Part shown: positions 32,634 through 41,876 of the stretch, piece after piece
Position numbering within the stretch: the first letter of the stretch is position 1
Layout of the letters: each line of letters starts with the position of its first letter
From: CAZNNH01 sp964574335
GTDB taxonomy: Bacteria; Acidobacteriota; Vicinamibacteria; Fen-336
Direction: 5' to 3'
NCBI GenBank assembly: GCA_964574335.1
Contig: CAZNNH010000001.1
Location: 42,627 to 106,626 of the forward strand
DNA length: 64,000 bases
Position numbers and translations under genes: made by a program
Notes under the pieces: model-generated
The model's database searches: none
The model's input: only the letters and a program-made list of their open reading frames with translations
What the model was told of the DNA's origin: nothing

Positions 32634-33661
32634 CCCAGCCGGCAGGCCTTCTGATAGAGGGCGAGGACGTTCGGCGGGGCGTTCCCCTCGCTCATCGCCT
32701 CGAGCGCCGCCGCCAGGGTGTAGCAGCCCAGGGCGCTGTCCCCCTCGCACCCGCGCCTCAGCAGCTCGCGGCCCTGGACCGGGTCCGCGGGGACGCCAAG
32801 ACCGTCCATGTAGGCGGTTCCGAGGCGGGTGCACGCCACGGCGACCCCGGTGTTGCAGGCGCTCCGGTAACGCTCGGGATCGATGGGCGTCGGGCCCGGC
32901 TTCGGGGCGCCGGGATCCGTCGACCCGGCGTCGGCGCCGGTCGTAGGGGCGGGTGAGGGGCCCCGACGGCTCGCGGAGCCCGAGGTGAGCAGGGCGGCGA
33001 TGCCGTAGCCGGCGAGCACCGCCACGCCGAACACGCCCAGCCGCTGCGGGCTCAGGAGCCCTCGACGTCGCCGCGGCCTGCCGACCCCAGGTGGAAGACG
33101 TGGGGGCCGCGGCGAGGGTGTCGCCTCGTCGGCCAGAAGCGCGGCGGCCGGCGGCGCTTCAGGGAGAGTCGGAGGCGGGCCAGGCTCGGCCTCGACCGAG
33201 GGGGCCGGGGCACGGCCTTTCGCCGGCGGCGCGACGTGCCCGGCACCGGATCGGCGCCGCGCCAGGCTACCGGCCGGGACGGCTGGCTTCACCGGGATCG
33301 GTGGGGGGAGCTGCGCCGCCAGCTCGGCCACTTCGCGGGCCCGCTGCCAGGCATCGAGCCCGGCCCGCCAGACCATGGCATCGCCCGGATCCGGTCGCCC
33401 GACGAGGACGCCCAGCAGGTCGTCGAGGGTCAGCGGTCCCTGGCTGGCGCCGGCCTCGGCCACGTGCCAGACGGGCTGGGCCAACAGGCTCTCGAGGACC
33501 TCGGGCACCTCGCCGGCGGCGGCCCAAGCCGGCAGCCCGTCCCGCCACACCAGCACCTCTCGGGGTGCCCCCCGGACCGCGAGGGCCTTCGCGAGCTGCT
33601 CGAGCGAGTGGGGGCCGTGCTGCTGGGCTTCCTCGGCGTAGAACCACACGCGCTCGTCCAA
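32597..33661 (-). CDS. GYF_2-domain membrane protein with Sel1-type repeats
   Basis: A 354-residue protein. Two N-terminal GYF_2 (DUF4339) modules are visible: VWFYAEEAQQHGPHSLEQLA and VWRDGLPAWAAAGEV, then VWHVAEAGASQGPLTLDDLL and VWRAGLDAWQRA. A Pro/Ala-rich linker, one membrane helix (LGVFGVAVLAGYGIAALL, about residue 215) and a C-terminal Sel1-like repeat pair with Cys (GVAVACTRLGTAYMDGLGVP; CEGDSALGCYTLAAAL) follow. GYF_2 domains bind proline-rich partners. The 3' end overlaps that of the GTPase gene by 37 bp. A role in the same signalling unit is inferred from this setting. Confidence 0.78.
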   Translation of the reverse strand: MDERVWFYAEEAQQHGPHSLEQLAKALAVRGAPREVLVWRDGLPAWAAAGEVPEVLESLLAQPVWHVAEAGASQGPLTLDDLLGVLVGRPDPGDAMVWRAGLDAWQRAREVAELAAQLPPPIPVKPAVPAGSLARRRSGAGHVAPPAKGRAPAPSVEAEPGPPPTLPEAPPAAALLADEATPSPRPPRLPPGVGRPRRRRGLLSPQRLGVFGVAVLAGYGIAALLTSGSASRRGPSPAPTTGADAGSTDPGAPKPGPTPIDPERYRSACNTGVAVACTRLGTAYMDGLGVPADPVQGRELLRRGCEGDSALGCYTLAAALEAMSEGNAPPNVLALYQKACRLGHAPACEAAGRR

Positions 33662-33758
33662 GACGGCTCCTCCGGGCCCATCACCGGGCGCCGCGCTCAG
33701 TCTGCTCCGAGTCGACCGTCGCCGGCAAGGAACCCCGCCCAGCCAGCGGCCGACCGCC

Positions 33759-35777
33759 TCAGGCGCTCGGGTCGGCCGGCAGGCGGGTCAGGATCCCGGC
33801 CACACGGAACGCCCACAGCGTCTTGAGCACGTCGAAGTCGGCCAGCGCCGACTCTCGACACAGGGCCCCAGCCGGCTGCGGCTCCTTGAACTCGAGAAGC
33901 GCCCGCTGCTGGGGCGAAAGGGTCAGCGGCCCGAGGCGCGACTCGAGATCGCTGGCGGGCAGGTACCGGGCATCGAGGCCGCCGACACCGCGCACCACGC
34001 GGCTCCAGGCGTCGATGCCGCGGATGCCGCCCAGGACCACCTCGGGCAGGGTCATCTCGAGGGTGATCGCCTCGTGGGCCTCGAGCAGACCCTCGCGGAG
34101 CTGGTACGAGCCGTCCACCCATCGGAACAGGCCGAAGGTGATGGCGCGGATGTGGTCCGTGACCACCTCCACCTGCTGATAAGGACCGATCGCCTCCAGG
34201 TCGACCAGGGCCTCCCCCAACCTCACGCGCCGCTCGCGAACCGCCTGGCTCCCCTTCTCGTACTGCTCGAGGGTGATGCGACCTCGGGTCACGAGCAGCT
34301 CGCCCATGCGCTCGTCCGGGTCGGAGGTGGTGGCGAAGACGATCCGCCCCTCCTCGAAACGCAGCGTCTTCTCGACCCCCTCCCGCAGTAGCGCGAGGAC
34401 GCCCGTGAAACCACGCTCGTGGAGCTGCTGCAGCAGCTCGGGAAGGGTGAGGTCTTCCAGGGGATGCAGGGGCCAGTCCTGGGCCTTGGCGGATGCCGAG
34501 CCGGCGCTCCCGGTCGCCTTCTCGACCCCAGGGGCAGAGGTCGCGCCAGCCGGATGCGCCGGCGGCGCCTCGTCCTTCCACACGGTGGGAATGTCGTAGG
34601 GGTTCTCCAGCTCGAAGGACTCCTCGGCGTCCACCAGCGGGATGGGGGGCAGGTCCTCATCCGGGCCCCTCCGCTCCCAGGCCGCCTCTTCGTCGACGCG
34701 GGCGGGCTCGGCCCCCACCTCCGCCTGCGGCTCAGCCGTGGCCCCGACGTCCTCCGACGACGGCGGCTCGGCAGCCGAAGCCTCTCCGGCTGCCTGCTTC
34801 TGTGGGGCGGGGGCGGAGGCGGAGCTGATCCGGTCGCGCAACCAGTCGTTGTCCGGATCCATCGCCAGCCCGGATCGATACTGCTCGAGGGCCTCCTCCG
34901 TGCGACCCATCCGCTCCAGGCACTCGCCCAGCGCGCGCCGGGCCAGGGCGCTCTCGGGCTGAGCCGCCACCACCGGCTCCAGCACCGAGCGGGCCGAGGC
35001 GAGGTCGCCGCGCTCGGTCAGAGCGCGTCCCATGGTCACGCGAGCCATGATGTAGCCGGGGTGCTTCTTGAGCCCCTCCCGACACACCCGGATCGCCCCC
35101 TCGAGATCTCCCTCCTTGCGCAGCTCCTCGGCGAGCTGGGCGAACACCCGGGAGTTGAGGGCGTAGGCCTCGCGCAGCTTGGCGATGAAGGGGTTCTCGA
35201 GGTCGGCGGGGGCGGCCTCGGCGGCTCGAGGAGCGTCGGCCGGCGGGGCCGCAGCCCCGGCTCCCGCCGGTGGGGCGACCTTGGGCTCGGGTCTCTTCTC
35301 GGCGCCTGAGGGTGCGGCCGCCCTGGACGCGGGCTTCTTCTCGACGCCCGACGCCGGGGCTTTGGCCGGCGCAGGCTTGGCCCCACCACCTGCCCGTGGC
35401 ACTGCGCTGGGCGCGGGCGCCACCGCGATGGTCGGCGGGGGCGCGCTGGGTGCCGCCCGCGCTTCGACGCGGGTGGGTGGCGCCTCCTTGGGCGTCTCCG
35501 ATGCCCCGGTCGAGTCCGGCGGCACCGGGGCCTTCGGCCTCGCGCCGGTGGCCTCGGCAGCCCCCGCCTTCGCTGCCGCACCGCCGGGGGATCCCGGACG
35601 AAGCTGCTGGACGATCTCCGGGACGGCATCGGCCCGAGTCCACTCGTCCATGCCCTGGCGCCAGACGAGGGACGTCGGGGAGATCTGCCCGCTCCTCAAC
35701 TGCTCGAGGAGCTGCTCCAGGGGGACGGGCCCCCGGGGTTGGTCGTCGGCGGAGTAGAACCAGCGTGCGCTGCTCAT
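33759..35777 (-). CDS. GYF_2-TPR-DUF4388 signalling protein
   Basis: A 672-residue protein. The order is a GYF_2 module (RWFYSADDQPRGPVPLEQLL and VWRQGMDEWTRADAVPEI), a long Pro/Ala-rich disordered region, TPR repeats (about 210-320: GDLEGAIRVCREGLKKHPGY and following), a second linker, and a C-terminal DUF4388 region (LEDLTLPELLQQLHERGFTG; FEEGRIVFATTS; GELLVTRGRITLEQYEKG). DUF4388 proteins occur with MglA-type GTPases and two-component systems in Myxococcota and Acidobacteriota. No membrane helix is seen. It is probably a scaffold in the same pathway as the adjacent GTPase-GAF protein. Confidence 0.8.
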   Translation of the reverse strand: MSSARWFYSADDQPRGPVPLEQLLEQLRSGQISPTSLVWRQGMDEWTRADAVPEIVQQLRPGSPGGAAAKAGAAEATGARPKAPVPPDSTGASETPKEAPPTRVEARAAPSAPPPTIAVAPAPSAVPRAGGGAKPAPAKAPASGVEKKPASRAAAPSGAEKRPEPKVAPPAGAGAAAPPADAPRAAEAAPADLENPFIAKLREAYALNSRVFAQLAEELRKEGDLEGAIRVCREGLKKHPGYIMARVTMGRALTERGDLASARSVLEPVVAAQPESALARRALGECLERMGRTEEALEQYRSGLAMDPDNDWLRDRISSASAPAPQKQAAGEASAAEPPSSEDVGATAEPQAEVGAEPARVDEEAAWERRGPDEDLPPIPLVDAEESFELENPYDIPTVWKDEAPPAHPAGATSAPGVEKATGSAGSASAKAQDWPLHPLEDLTLPELLQQLHERGFTGVLALLREGVEKTLRFEEGRIVFATTSDPDERMGELLVTRGRITLEQYEKGSQAVRERRVRLGEALVDLEAIGPYQQVEVVTDHIRAITFGLFRWVDGSYQLREGLLEAHEAITLEMTLPEVVLGGIRGIDAWSRVVRGVGGLDARYLPASDLESRLGPLTLSPQQRALLEFKEPQPAGALCRESALADFDVLKTLWAFRVAGILTRLPADPSA

Positions 35778-35842
35778 ACCGGTCGCTCGCAGGCTTCTCG
35801 AGCGAGAAGCTCGAGTCGGCGGTCATTCTATGTCAGAAGCGT

Positions 35843-35914
35843 CGCGCCCGGGGGTCTCACCGACGGCGCCCGCGCCCGGGTCCTTCCGACGGCGCCGCGC
35901 CCGGACCCTTCCAG
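35843..35914. repeat. Three imperfect tandem units of CGCGCCCGGG...CGACGGCGC
   Basis: CGCGCCCGGGGGTCTCACCG, CGCGCCCGGGTCCTTCCGAC and CGCGCCCGGACCCTTCCAGC start three units of about 25-28 bp between the sulfatase-like gene and the DUF4388 gene. This looks like a small local duplication. No gene is supported in the 140-bp gap. Confidence 0.5.
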
Positions 35915-35918
35915 CGCC

Positions 35919-37229
35919 CTAGTCCACGTATCCCAGCGCTCGGAGGCGCTCGAGGGCGGTGGCGTCGAGGTCGATCCGCTGTCGGTCTCCGGCGAAGCGC
36001 GGAAGGGCGGACTCGATCTCCGCATAGATCCGAGCCAGCGCGTCCACCCGCTCCGGCTGCTGCGCCGAGAGGTCCTCGAGCTCGCCACGGTCGGAGCGGC
36101 GGAACAGCAGCGGTCCCCCCGGCTCGCGGGAAACCAGCTTCCACTCGCCGTCGATCACCGCCCTCAGCAGCTTGTCCTGGCCGCTCTCCGCGGCTCTGCG
36201 CCGGGTGTGGGCCAAGAGCGGTCGGGACGGCAGCCGCTGGCCCTCGAGCAGGGGCAGCAGGCTGCGCCCGGTGGTCGCGGGGTCGGGCTCCAGGCCGGCG
36301 ATGTCGCGCAGCGTCGGCAGCAGGTCGACGTGGCTCACCGCCTCCTCCACCCGGGCGCCGGCTTTCCACCGGTTCGGGAAGGCCAGGAGCAGCGGCACGT
36401 TCATGATCGGGGCGTACAGGCTGTGGCCGTGGCCCCAGGAGCGGTGCTCGCCGAGCAGCTCCCCGTGGTCTGCGGTGACCAAGGTGAGCGCCCGGTCCTC
36501 CCAGCCGAGCGCCTCGGCGGCCTTCTGGAGGTGGGCGTCGACGTAGGCGATCTCGCTGTCGTAGGCCACCGCCCGCCGGTCGGACTCCGGGTCCTTGAAG
36601 CGCTTGAACCAGGGGCGCTTCTCTACGTAGGGCCCGTGCGGGTCCATGAAGTGCAGGTAGAGGAACGATCGTGGCTCGGCGAGAAGCGCCGGCCGCCACT
36701 CCAGGAGCTTCTCGTAGATGAAGCGTGCGTCCTTCTGGTAGGCGAAGCTCTGGAAATGATCGAAGCCCGCCGCGAAGCCGAGCTCCCCGACGATGTTGGG
36801 GTTCTCGGTGATGCCGTAGGTGGCGTAGCCGGCCGCCTTCATCGCCTCCGGCAGCGTGACCAGGCCTTCCGGGATCCGGTTGAGCTCCACGCTGGCATCG
36901 TGGGCCTGCATCCTCTCGGTGGCGTGAACGCCCGTGATCAGGCCGTGCTGGAACGGATAGACCCCGGTGAAGATGGAGGCGGTGGCGGGACCGGTCCAGG
37001 CCGCCGTCGAGTAGGTCGCGTCGAAGACCACTCCCCGCTCGGCCAGTCGGGTCAGGAAGGGCGCGGTCTCCTTGCCGTAGCCGTAGACGGGCAGATGGTC
37101 GCGGCGCAACGTGTCGATGACGACGAAGACGATGTGATCGGGAGGCGGGATCCGTCGTGGCGAGCAGCCCGAGGCGGCGAGCAGGGTCGAGACGAGGGCG
37201 GCGGCCCAGGCGCTGGCGCGAGGTCTCAT
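35919..37229 (-). CDS. Sulfatase-fold (alkaline phosphatase superfamily) lipoprotein without formylglycine motif
   Basis: A 436-residue protein beginning at ATG 37229, with a lipoprotein signal ending LLAASGC. Metal-site motifs are present: VVIDTLRRDHL (Asp pair), HFMDPHGPY and TADHGELLGEHRSWGHG. The catalytic position that in sulfatases reads C/S-x-P-x-R-x3-L-TG here reads TGPATASIFTG: Thr replaces Cys or Ser, and Thr replaces the following Arg. A formylglycine cannot form, so phosphatase, phosphodiesterase or transferase activity using Thr is more likely than sulfatase activity. A longer frame to 37247 adds six residues before the signal. Confidence 0.85.
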   Translation of the reverse strand: MRPRASAWAAALVSTLLAASGCSPRRIPPPDHIVFVVIDTLRRDHLPVYGYGKETAPFLTRLAERGVVFDATYSTAAWTGPATASIFTGVYPFQHGLITGVHATERMQAHDASVELNRIPEGLVTLPEAMKAAGYATYGITENPNIVGELGFAAGFDHFQSFAYQKDARFIYEKLLEWRPALLAEPRSFLYLHFMDPHGPYVEKRPWFKRFKDPESDRRAVAYDSEIAYVDAHLQKAAEALGWEDRALTLVTADHGELLGEHRSWGHGHSLYAPIMNVPLLLAFPNRWKAGARVEEAVSHVDLLPTLRDIAGLEPDPATTGRSLLPLLEGQRLPSRPLLAHTRRRAAESGQDKLLRAVIDGEWKLVSREPGGPLLFRRSDRGELEDLSAQQPERVDALARIYAEIESALPRFAGDRQRIDLDATALERLRALGYVD

Positions 37230-37348
37230 CGTCGCCCAGTCTTTCATCGCCGACCCGCGGGGTCAACGAGAGGGCCCGTGCCGAGGCCGCCCCGGCTGGC
37301 GGCGAACCCTTGGAGGCCTGCTTGGCTCCAACCGTACAGGAGGGCGAG

Positions 37349-37747
37349 ATGACGCCAATCGAGCTGACGGCCAACGACTTCGAGAAGACGGTCTCCGGCG
37401 ACGGCATGGTCCTGGTGGACTTCTGGGCCCCCTGGTGCGGGCCGTGCCGGGCGTTCGGCCCGATCTTCGAGAAGGTCGCCGAAGCCCACCCCGGGATCAC
37501 CTTCGCCAAGGTCAACACCCAGGAACAGGAGGAGCTGGCCGCCGCTCTCGGCATCTCGTCGATCCCGACGCTGATGGCCTTCCGCGACGGGATCTTGGTC
37601 TACGCGCAGCCCGGCATGGTCCCGGCCTCGGTGCTCGAGGAGCTGATCCGGCGGGTGGGTGAGCTGGACATGGAGGACGTGAGACGCCGGATCGCCGCCG
37701 AGAGCTCGCAGAGGGCGCCCGAGGCCAGCGTCGGCGCCACCGCCTGA
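37349..37747 (+). CDS. trxA: Thioredoxin
   Basis: A 132-residue thioredoxin, a thiol-disulfide reductant of the cytoplasm. The active site WCGPC is in FWAPWCGPCRAFGPIFEKV, and the cis-proline is in ISSIPTLMAFRDG. The body is of normal length. About 20 extra C-terminal residues (EDVRRRIAAESSQRAPEA) extend past the usual end, so it may be a thioredoxin with a short tail. AGGAGGG precedes the ATG. It stands alone, divergent from the sulfatase-fold gene. Confidence 0.9.
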   Translation: MTPIELTANDFEKTVSGDGMVLVDFWAPWCGPCRAFGPIFEKVAEAHPGITFAKVNTQEQEELAAALGISSIPTLMAFRDGILVYAQPGMVPASVLEELIRRVGELDMEDVRRRIAAESSQRAPEASVGATA

Positions 37748-37818
37748 CCGGGGCGGCCGGCCTCCGGCGGCCCCGCACATCGCCCGGAGCGCGTTGTCGA
37801 TACCGCTGCCACGGGCGG

Positions 37819-38577
37819 CTACGCAGAGGGTCGGGTCGCCTCGAGCAGCCGGGCTCGCTTTGGCTCGGGAAATCGCTCGATGGCGTAGCGGACCGTGGTG
37901 CGCGGCATCCTGGGGCCTTCGGCCCTGAGGAATCGCTCCAGGCGGGGCATGTCGGTCTTGCCCGCCTCGCGCAGCATCCAGCCCACTGCCTTGTGCATCA
38001 GATCCTCGCGGTCGCCGAAGAGCCGCGAGGCGACGTCGTAGGCCGTGTCCAGGTGCTTCCCGTGGCGGGCCAGCGGCACGAAGGTCACGGCCGCCCCGCG
38101 GCGTAGCCACATGTTGGGTGAGCCGGAAAAGGCCACCACCTGAGGGAGGATCTCGGGGTGGCGCTCGACGAGGGGCGCCAGCACCGACGGGGCCAGGTTG
38201 TCCACCAGCGCCCAGTTGTCGCACGAGCTCTGGAGCCAGCGGCGGATGTCCTTCAGCAGCTCGGGACCGGCCTCCTCGACGAAGGCCGCCACCACCTGGT
38301 AGCCGAACCCGCGCGGCTCCAGGTGGGGGTCCCGGACCATGGCGTTGCAGAAGACGACCGCCTCGCGCAGGGTCCACGACCCCTTGACCCGCGCCAGCAG
38401 CTCCTTGACCAGCGCCCTCGAGGAGGGGGCGTCGAGGCCGTAGACCTCGACCGGCTCCTTGAAGTAGCGCTGGGCGGACGCCGCCCTCTTCGGGTCCGCT
38501 CGTCTCTTGAGCTCCGCGAGCACCTCGTCGGCGGCACGGCGCGGCGAGAGCTTCTCCGGCGGCTTCTTGGGGGCCAT
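37819..38577 (-). CDS. AlkD-type DNA alkylation repair protein (HEAT-like)
   Basis: A 252-residue all-helical protein of the DNA alkylation repair family, a DNA glycosylase fold that removes alkylated bases. The helical repeats include RYFKEPVEVYGLDAPSSRAL, the conserved DNWALVDNLAPSVL segment carrying the catalytic-type Asp/Trp, and WLRRGAAVTFVPLAR. ATG 38577 is preferred; an in-frame TTG at 38583 abuts the palindrome at 38584. It is the second DNA-repair gene in the window with this palindrome directly at its 5' end. Confidence 0.88.
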   Translation of the reverse strand: MAPKKPPEKLSPRRAADEVLAELKRRADPKRAASAQRYFKEPVEVYGLDAPSSRALVKELLARVKGSWTLREAVVFCNAMVRDPHLEPRGFGYQVVAAFVEEAGPELLKDIRRWLQSSCDNWALVDNLAPSVLAPLVERHPEILPQVVAFSGSPNMWLRRGAAVTFVPLARHGKHLDTAYDVASRLFGDREDLMHKAVGWMLREAGKTDMPRLERFLRAEGPRMPRTTVRYAIERFPEPKRARLLEATRPSA

Positions 38578-38583
38578 GCTCAA

Positions 38584-38635
38584 AAACCCGGGGACACAAT
38601 ACAGGTTATTTAATCCGTATTGTGTCCCCGGGTTT
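38584..38635. repeat. Palindrome of the GGGGACACAATA family, copy B
   Basis: Arms AAACCCGGGGACACAATA (38584-38601) and its perfect complement (38618-38635) flank a 16-bp loop that differs from copy A at one or two bases. It fills the whole gap between the stop of the RND gene at 38636 and the start of the AlkD-type gene. A transcript would form an 18-bp hairpin here. Copy A has the same position relative to ogt. Confidence 0.9.
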
Positions 38636-41600
38636 CTAGCGGCTGCGGTCGAGGATCGTGTAGACGACGGGGATGACCACCAGGGTGAGGAGGGTGGAGA
38701 CGATCAGGCCGCCCATCACGGTCAGCGCCAGCGGGGCGCGCAGCTCGCTCCCCTCGCCGTGGCTGATCGCCATCGGCAGCAGGCCGAGGACGGTGGTGGC
38801 CGTGGTCATCAGGATCGGCCGCAGCCGCACCTGGCCCGCCTGCCGCAGCGCGGCCAGCTTCTCGAGCCCCTTGGCACGGAGCTGGTTGGTGTAGTCGATC
38901 AGCACGATGGCGTTGTTGACGACGATCCCGGCCAGCAGGATCACGCCGATCAGCACCACCACGCTGAGGGTGACCCGGAACAGGACCAGGGTCGCGATCA
39001 CGCCGATCAGGGAGAAGGGGACCGAGAACAGGATCACGAACGGGTGCAGCAGGGACTCGAACTGGGAGGCCATCACCAGGTAGACCATGAAGACCGCCAG
39101 CAGGATGGCGAAGCGCATGCTCCGGAAGGAGGTCTCCATCTCCTGCCGCTGGCCGCCCAGGTTGAAGTCGAAGCCAGCCGGGAACGTCATCTGATCCAGC
39201 GCCTTCTGGATCTCCTCGGAGGCGCTGCCCAGGTCACGGCCGTCCAGGTTGGCGGTGATCAGGGCCATCCGCTCGCCGTTGGCGCGGCGGATCTCGGCCG
39301 GCCCCAGCTCCTCGGTCACATCGGCCACCGACGACAGCGGGATGGCGGTGGAGCCCGACTGGGCCACGGTGAGGTTGCGCAGGCTGTCGGCGCTGTCCCG
39401 GTACTGCTCCTGGGCCCGGAGCCGGATGTCGATGGTCCGGTCCTCGCGGGTGATGTCGGTGACGATGTCGCCGAGCACCTTGGAGCGGACCACGCCGGCC
39501 ACCTGCTGGACCGAGAGCCCGAGGGTCGCCAGCCGCTCGCGGTTGAAGCGGATCTGAAGCTCGGGGTTCCCCCCTTCCGTGGAGGACTTCACGTCCACCA
39601 GCCCCGGGATCCGCCTGAGCCGCGTGACCGCCTCGCTGGCCAGGCGATCCAGCAGCTTCAGGTTGTAGCCGCGGACCTCCAGCTCGATCGGGGTCTTGAA
39701 GCTGAAGTAGGAGGGGCGCCCGAACAGGTAGGCGTAGTCGCCGTCCCGCTCCAGGTCGGGCCGGAGGGCGTTCATCAGCGCGGTCTCGCGCTCCCTCGAG
39801 CTGGGCGGCTTCACCCGGAGGGTGAGCTGGGAGAGGTTCTCGCGCAGCTCGCCGGCGATCCCGCCCTGCTGCCGGGAGGTGCCGGCGATCCCGTAGACCA
39901 GGGTGACCCCGTCGAGCTTCATGGCGGCCCGCTCCAGGTTGGCCAGACGGCGCGCCGTGACGTCCAGGCGGGTCCCGGGAGGCAGCTCGGCGTCGACGAA
40001 GAACTCCCCCTGGATCAGCTCCGGAACCAGCTCGCTTCCCAGCGTCGGGAGGAGCGCCAGGCTGGCCAGGAACAGCAGCACCGTCACCCCCAGGGTCAGC
40101 GCCCGTCGGGCCAGCACCCAGTCCAGGAGCCGCGGGTAGACGTCGCGCACCCAGCCGAGGCCGCGGTCGAAAGCTCGGAACGGGATCGCCATCAGCAGGC
40201 CGGCGACCACGCCGACGCCATGGGCGATCACCTTCAGCAGCCGAGCGCCGCCCAGGGCGAGGCGGAAGAAGAACCGCCCCAGCGGGCCCTGGGGTGTCGT
40301 CTGCTCCTCCCGGTGGAGCTGGCGCGAGGCGAGCATGGGGATCACGGTGAGCGCCACGATCAGCGAGATGGAGAGCGAGTACGCCACCGCCAGGGCCTGG
40401 TCCCCGAAGAGCTGGCCAGCCACCCCTTCCACGAACACGATCGGCACGAAGACGCAGACCGTGGTCATGGTGCTGGCGGTGACCGCCTGGCCCACCTCGC
40501 CGGCGCCGAGGCGGGCCGCCTCCACGATCCCCATCCCCTCTTCTCGCTTCCGCTGGATCGACTCGAGCACCACGATCGAGTTGTCGACCAGCATGCCGAT
40601 CCCCAGGCTCAGGCCGCCCAGCGACATGATATTGAGCGAGATGTGGGAGCCGTACATCAGCAGGAAGGTGGCGATCACCGAGATCGGGATCGAGACCGCG
40701 ATGATGACGGTGGCCCGGAGGTTGCGCAGGAACAGCGCCAGCACCAGCACCGCCAGCAGGCCGCCGATCAGCGCGCTCTGCAGCACGTCCTCGACCGACT
40801 GGCGGATGTAGCGCGCCTGGTCCGTGATCGGGGTCAGCTCGAGGTGTCGCCCGGCGGAGCGCAGCCGCTGGCGCACCGCGTCGAGCTGGGAGGTGACCTG
40901 GTCGACCACGGTGACCGTGTTGGTCCCCCCCTCCTTGTAGATGGCCACCTCGACCGCCTCGCGGCCGTTGATCCGGGTGATCACCTCGCGCTGCTTGTGG
41001 CCGCGGACGATCTGGGCGATGTCCTTGAGGCGCACCGCGCCCTGGCCGGTGTTGTCGACGATGATGTCGTCGAGGTCCTGGGCCCGCCGGATCTCCATGA
41101 TGGTGCGGACCGTGTACTCGGCCTGGCCGTCCTGGAGCCGCCCGCCGGTGAGGTTGACGTTCTCCTGGGCCAGGCGGGTCACCACCTGGTCCGCGGTGAG
41201 CCCCAGGCTGGCCAGCCGCCGCTCGTCGATCTCGACCTGGATCTCCTCCTCCAGGCCGCCGGCCACGATCGCGGCTGCCACCCCATCCACCCGCTCCAGC
41301 AGCCGCTTGACCTCACGCTCGGCGATCAGGCGCAGGCGCACCAGCTCCTCGTCTCCGGTGAGGCCGATCCGCATCACGGGGTCGAGGGAAGGATCGTAGC
41401 GGAGCAGGATCGGCCGCACCGCCTGCTCCGGGAGCTGGAGCAGGTCGAGCCGCTCACGCACGTCGAGGGCGGCGAAGTCCATGCTGGTGCCCCACGCGAA
41501 CTCCAGCGTCACGTCGCTGCGATCGGCCCGGGAGCTGGAGGTGACGGAGACCACGCCGTTGACGACGCCGACCGCGTTCTCCACCGGTCGAGTCAGCAGC

Positions 41601-41782
41601 GTCTCGATCTCGGCAGGGGCGGCGCCCTCGAGCTCGGTCCGCACGGTGAGCGAGGGGTAGGAGATGTCGGGCAGCAGGTCGACGGCCAGGCCGCGGAACG
41701 CTACCAGGCCGAAGATGATGCCGGCCAGGGCGAAGACCGTCACCGTGACCGGCCGACGGGTGGAGAAGTCGACGATCTTCAT
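38636..41782 (-). CDS. RND efflux pump, HAE1-type inner-membrane subunit
   Basis: A 1048-residue proton-driven pump of the AcrB/MexB superfamily. The first helix (IVDFSTRRPVTVTVFALAGI), the porter start LLPDISYPSLTVRTELEGA and the TM4 region LGGLSLGIGMLVDNSIVVLE with the paired acidic residues are all present. Twelve helices and two large periplasmic loops fit the length. It is the last gene of a three-gene unit after a second RND pump and one adaptor. No TolC-type channel is in the window. Drug or lipid export is likely but not proven. Confidence 0.92.
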   Translation of the reverse strand: MKIVDFSTRRPVTVTVFALAGIIFGLVAFRGLAVDLLPDISYPSLTVRTELEGAAPAEIETLLTRPVENAVGVVNGVVSVTSSSRADRSDVTLEFAWGTSMDFAALDVRERLDLLQLPEQAVRPILLRYDPSLDPVMRIGLTGDEELVRLRLIAEREVKRLLERVDGVAAAIVAGGLEEEIQVEIDERRLASLGLTADQVVTRLAQENVNLTGGRLQDGQAEYTVRTIMEIRRAQDLDDIIVDNTGQGAVRLKDIAQIVRGHKQREVITRINGREAVEVAIYKEGGTNTVTVVDQVTSQLDAVRQRLRSAGRHLELTPITDQARYIRQSVEDVLQSALIGGLLAVLVLALFLRNLRATVIIAVSIPISVIATFLLMYGSHISLNIMSLGGLSLGIGMLVDNSIVVLESIQRKREEGMGIVEAARLGAGEVGQAVTASTMTTVCVFVPIVFVEGVAGQLFGDQALAVAYSLSISLIVALTVIPMLASRQLHREEQTTPQGPLGRFFFRLALGGARLLKVIAHGVGVVAGLLMAIPFRAFDRGLGWVRDVYPRLLDWVLARRALTLGVTVLLFLASLALLPTLGSELVPELIQGEFFVDAELPPGTRLDVTARRLANLERAAMKLDGVTLVYGIAGTSRQQGGIAGELRENLSQLTLRVKPPSSRERETALMNALRPDLERDGDYAYLFGRPSYFSFKTPIELEVRGYNLKLLDRLASEAVTRLRRIPGLVDVKSSTEGGNPELQIRFNRERLATLGLSVQQVAGVVRSKVLGDIVTDITREDRTIDIRLRAQEQYRDSADSLRNLTVAQSGSTAIPLSSVADVTEELGPAEIRRANGERMALITANLDGRDLGSASEEIQKALDQMTFPAGFDFNLGGQRQEMETSFRSMRFAILLAVFMVYLVMASQFESLLHPFVILFSVPFSLIGVIATLVLFRVTLSVVVLIGVILLAGIVVNNAIVLIDYTNQLRAKGLEKLAALRQAGQVRLRPILMTTATTVLGLLPMAISHGEGSELRAPLALTVMGGLIVSTLLTLVVIPVVYTILDRSR

Positions 41783-41876
41783 GATGAGAGCTTCCGCAGC
41801 GCGACCAGGGTCGACGCGCCGCGTGAGCGCCAGCGGCGGCGCGAGAAGGGGCGCCCGGAGCGCACGATGCCGGCCA

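Noticed and set aside
37749..37780. Terminator hairpin after thioredoxin
   Set aside because: GC-rich partial inverted repeat, but the arms do not pair well and there is no T run on either side.
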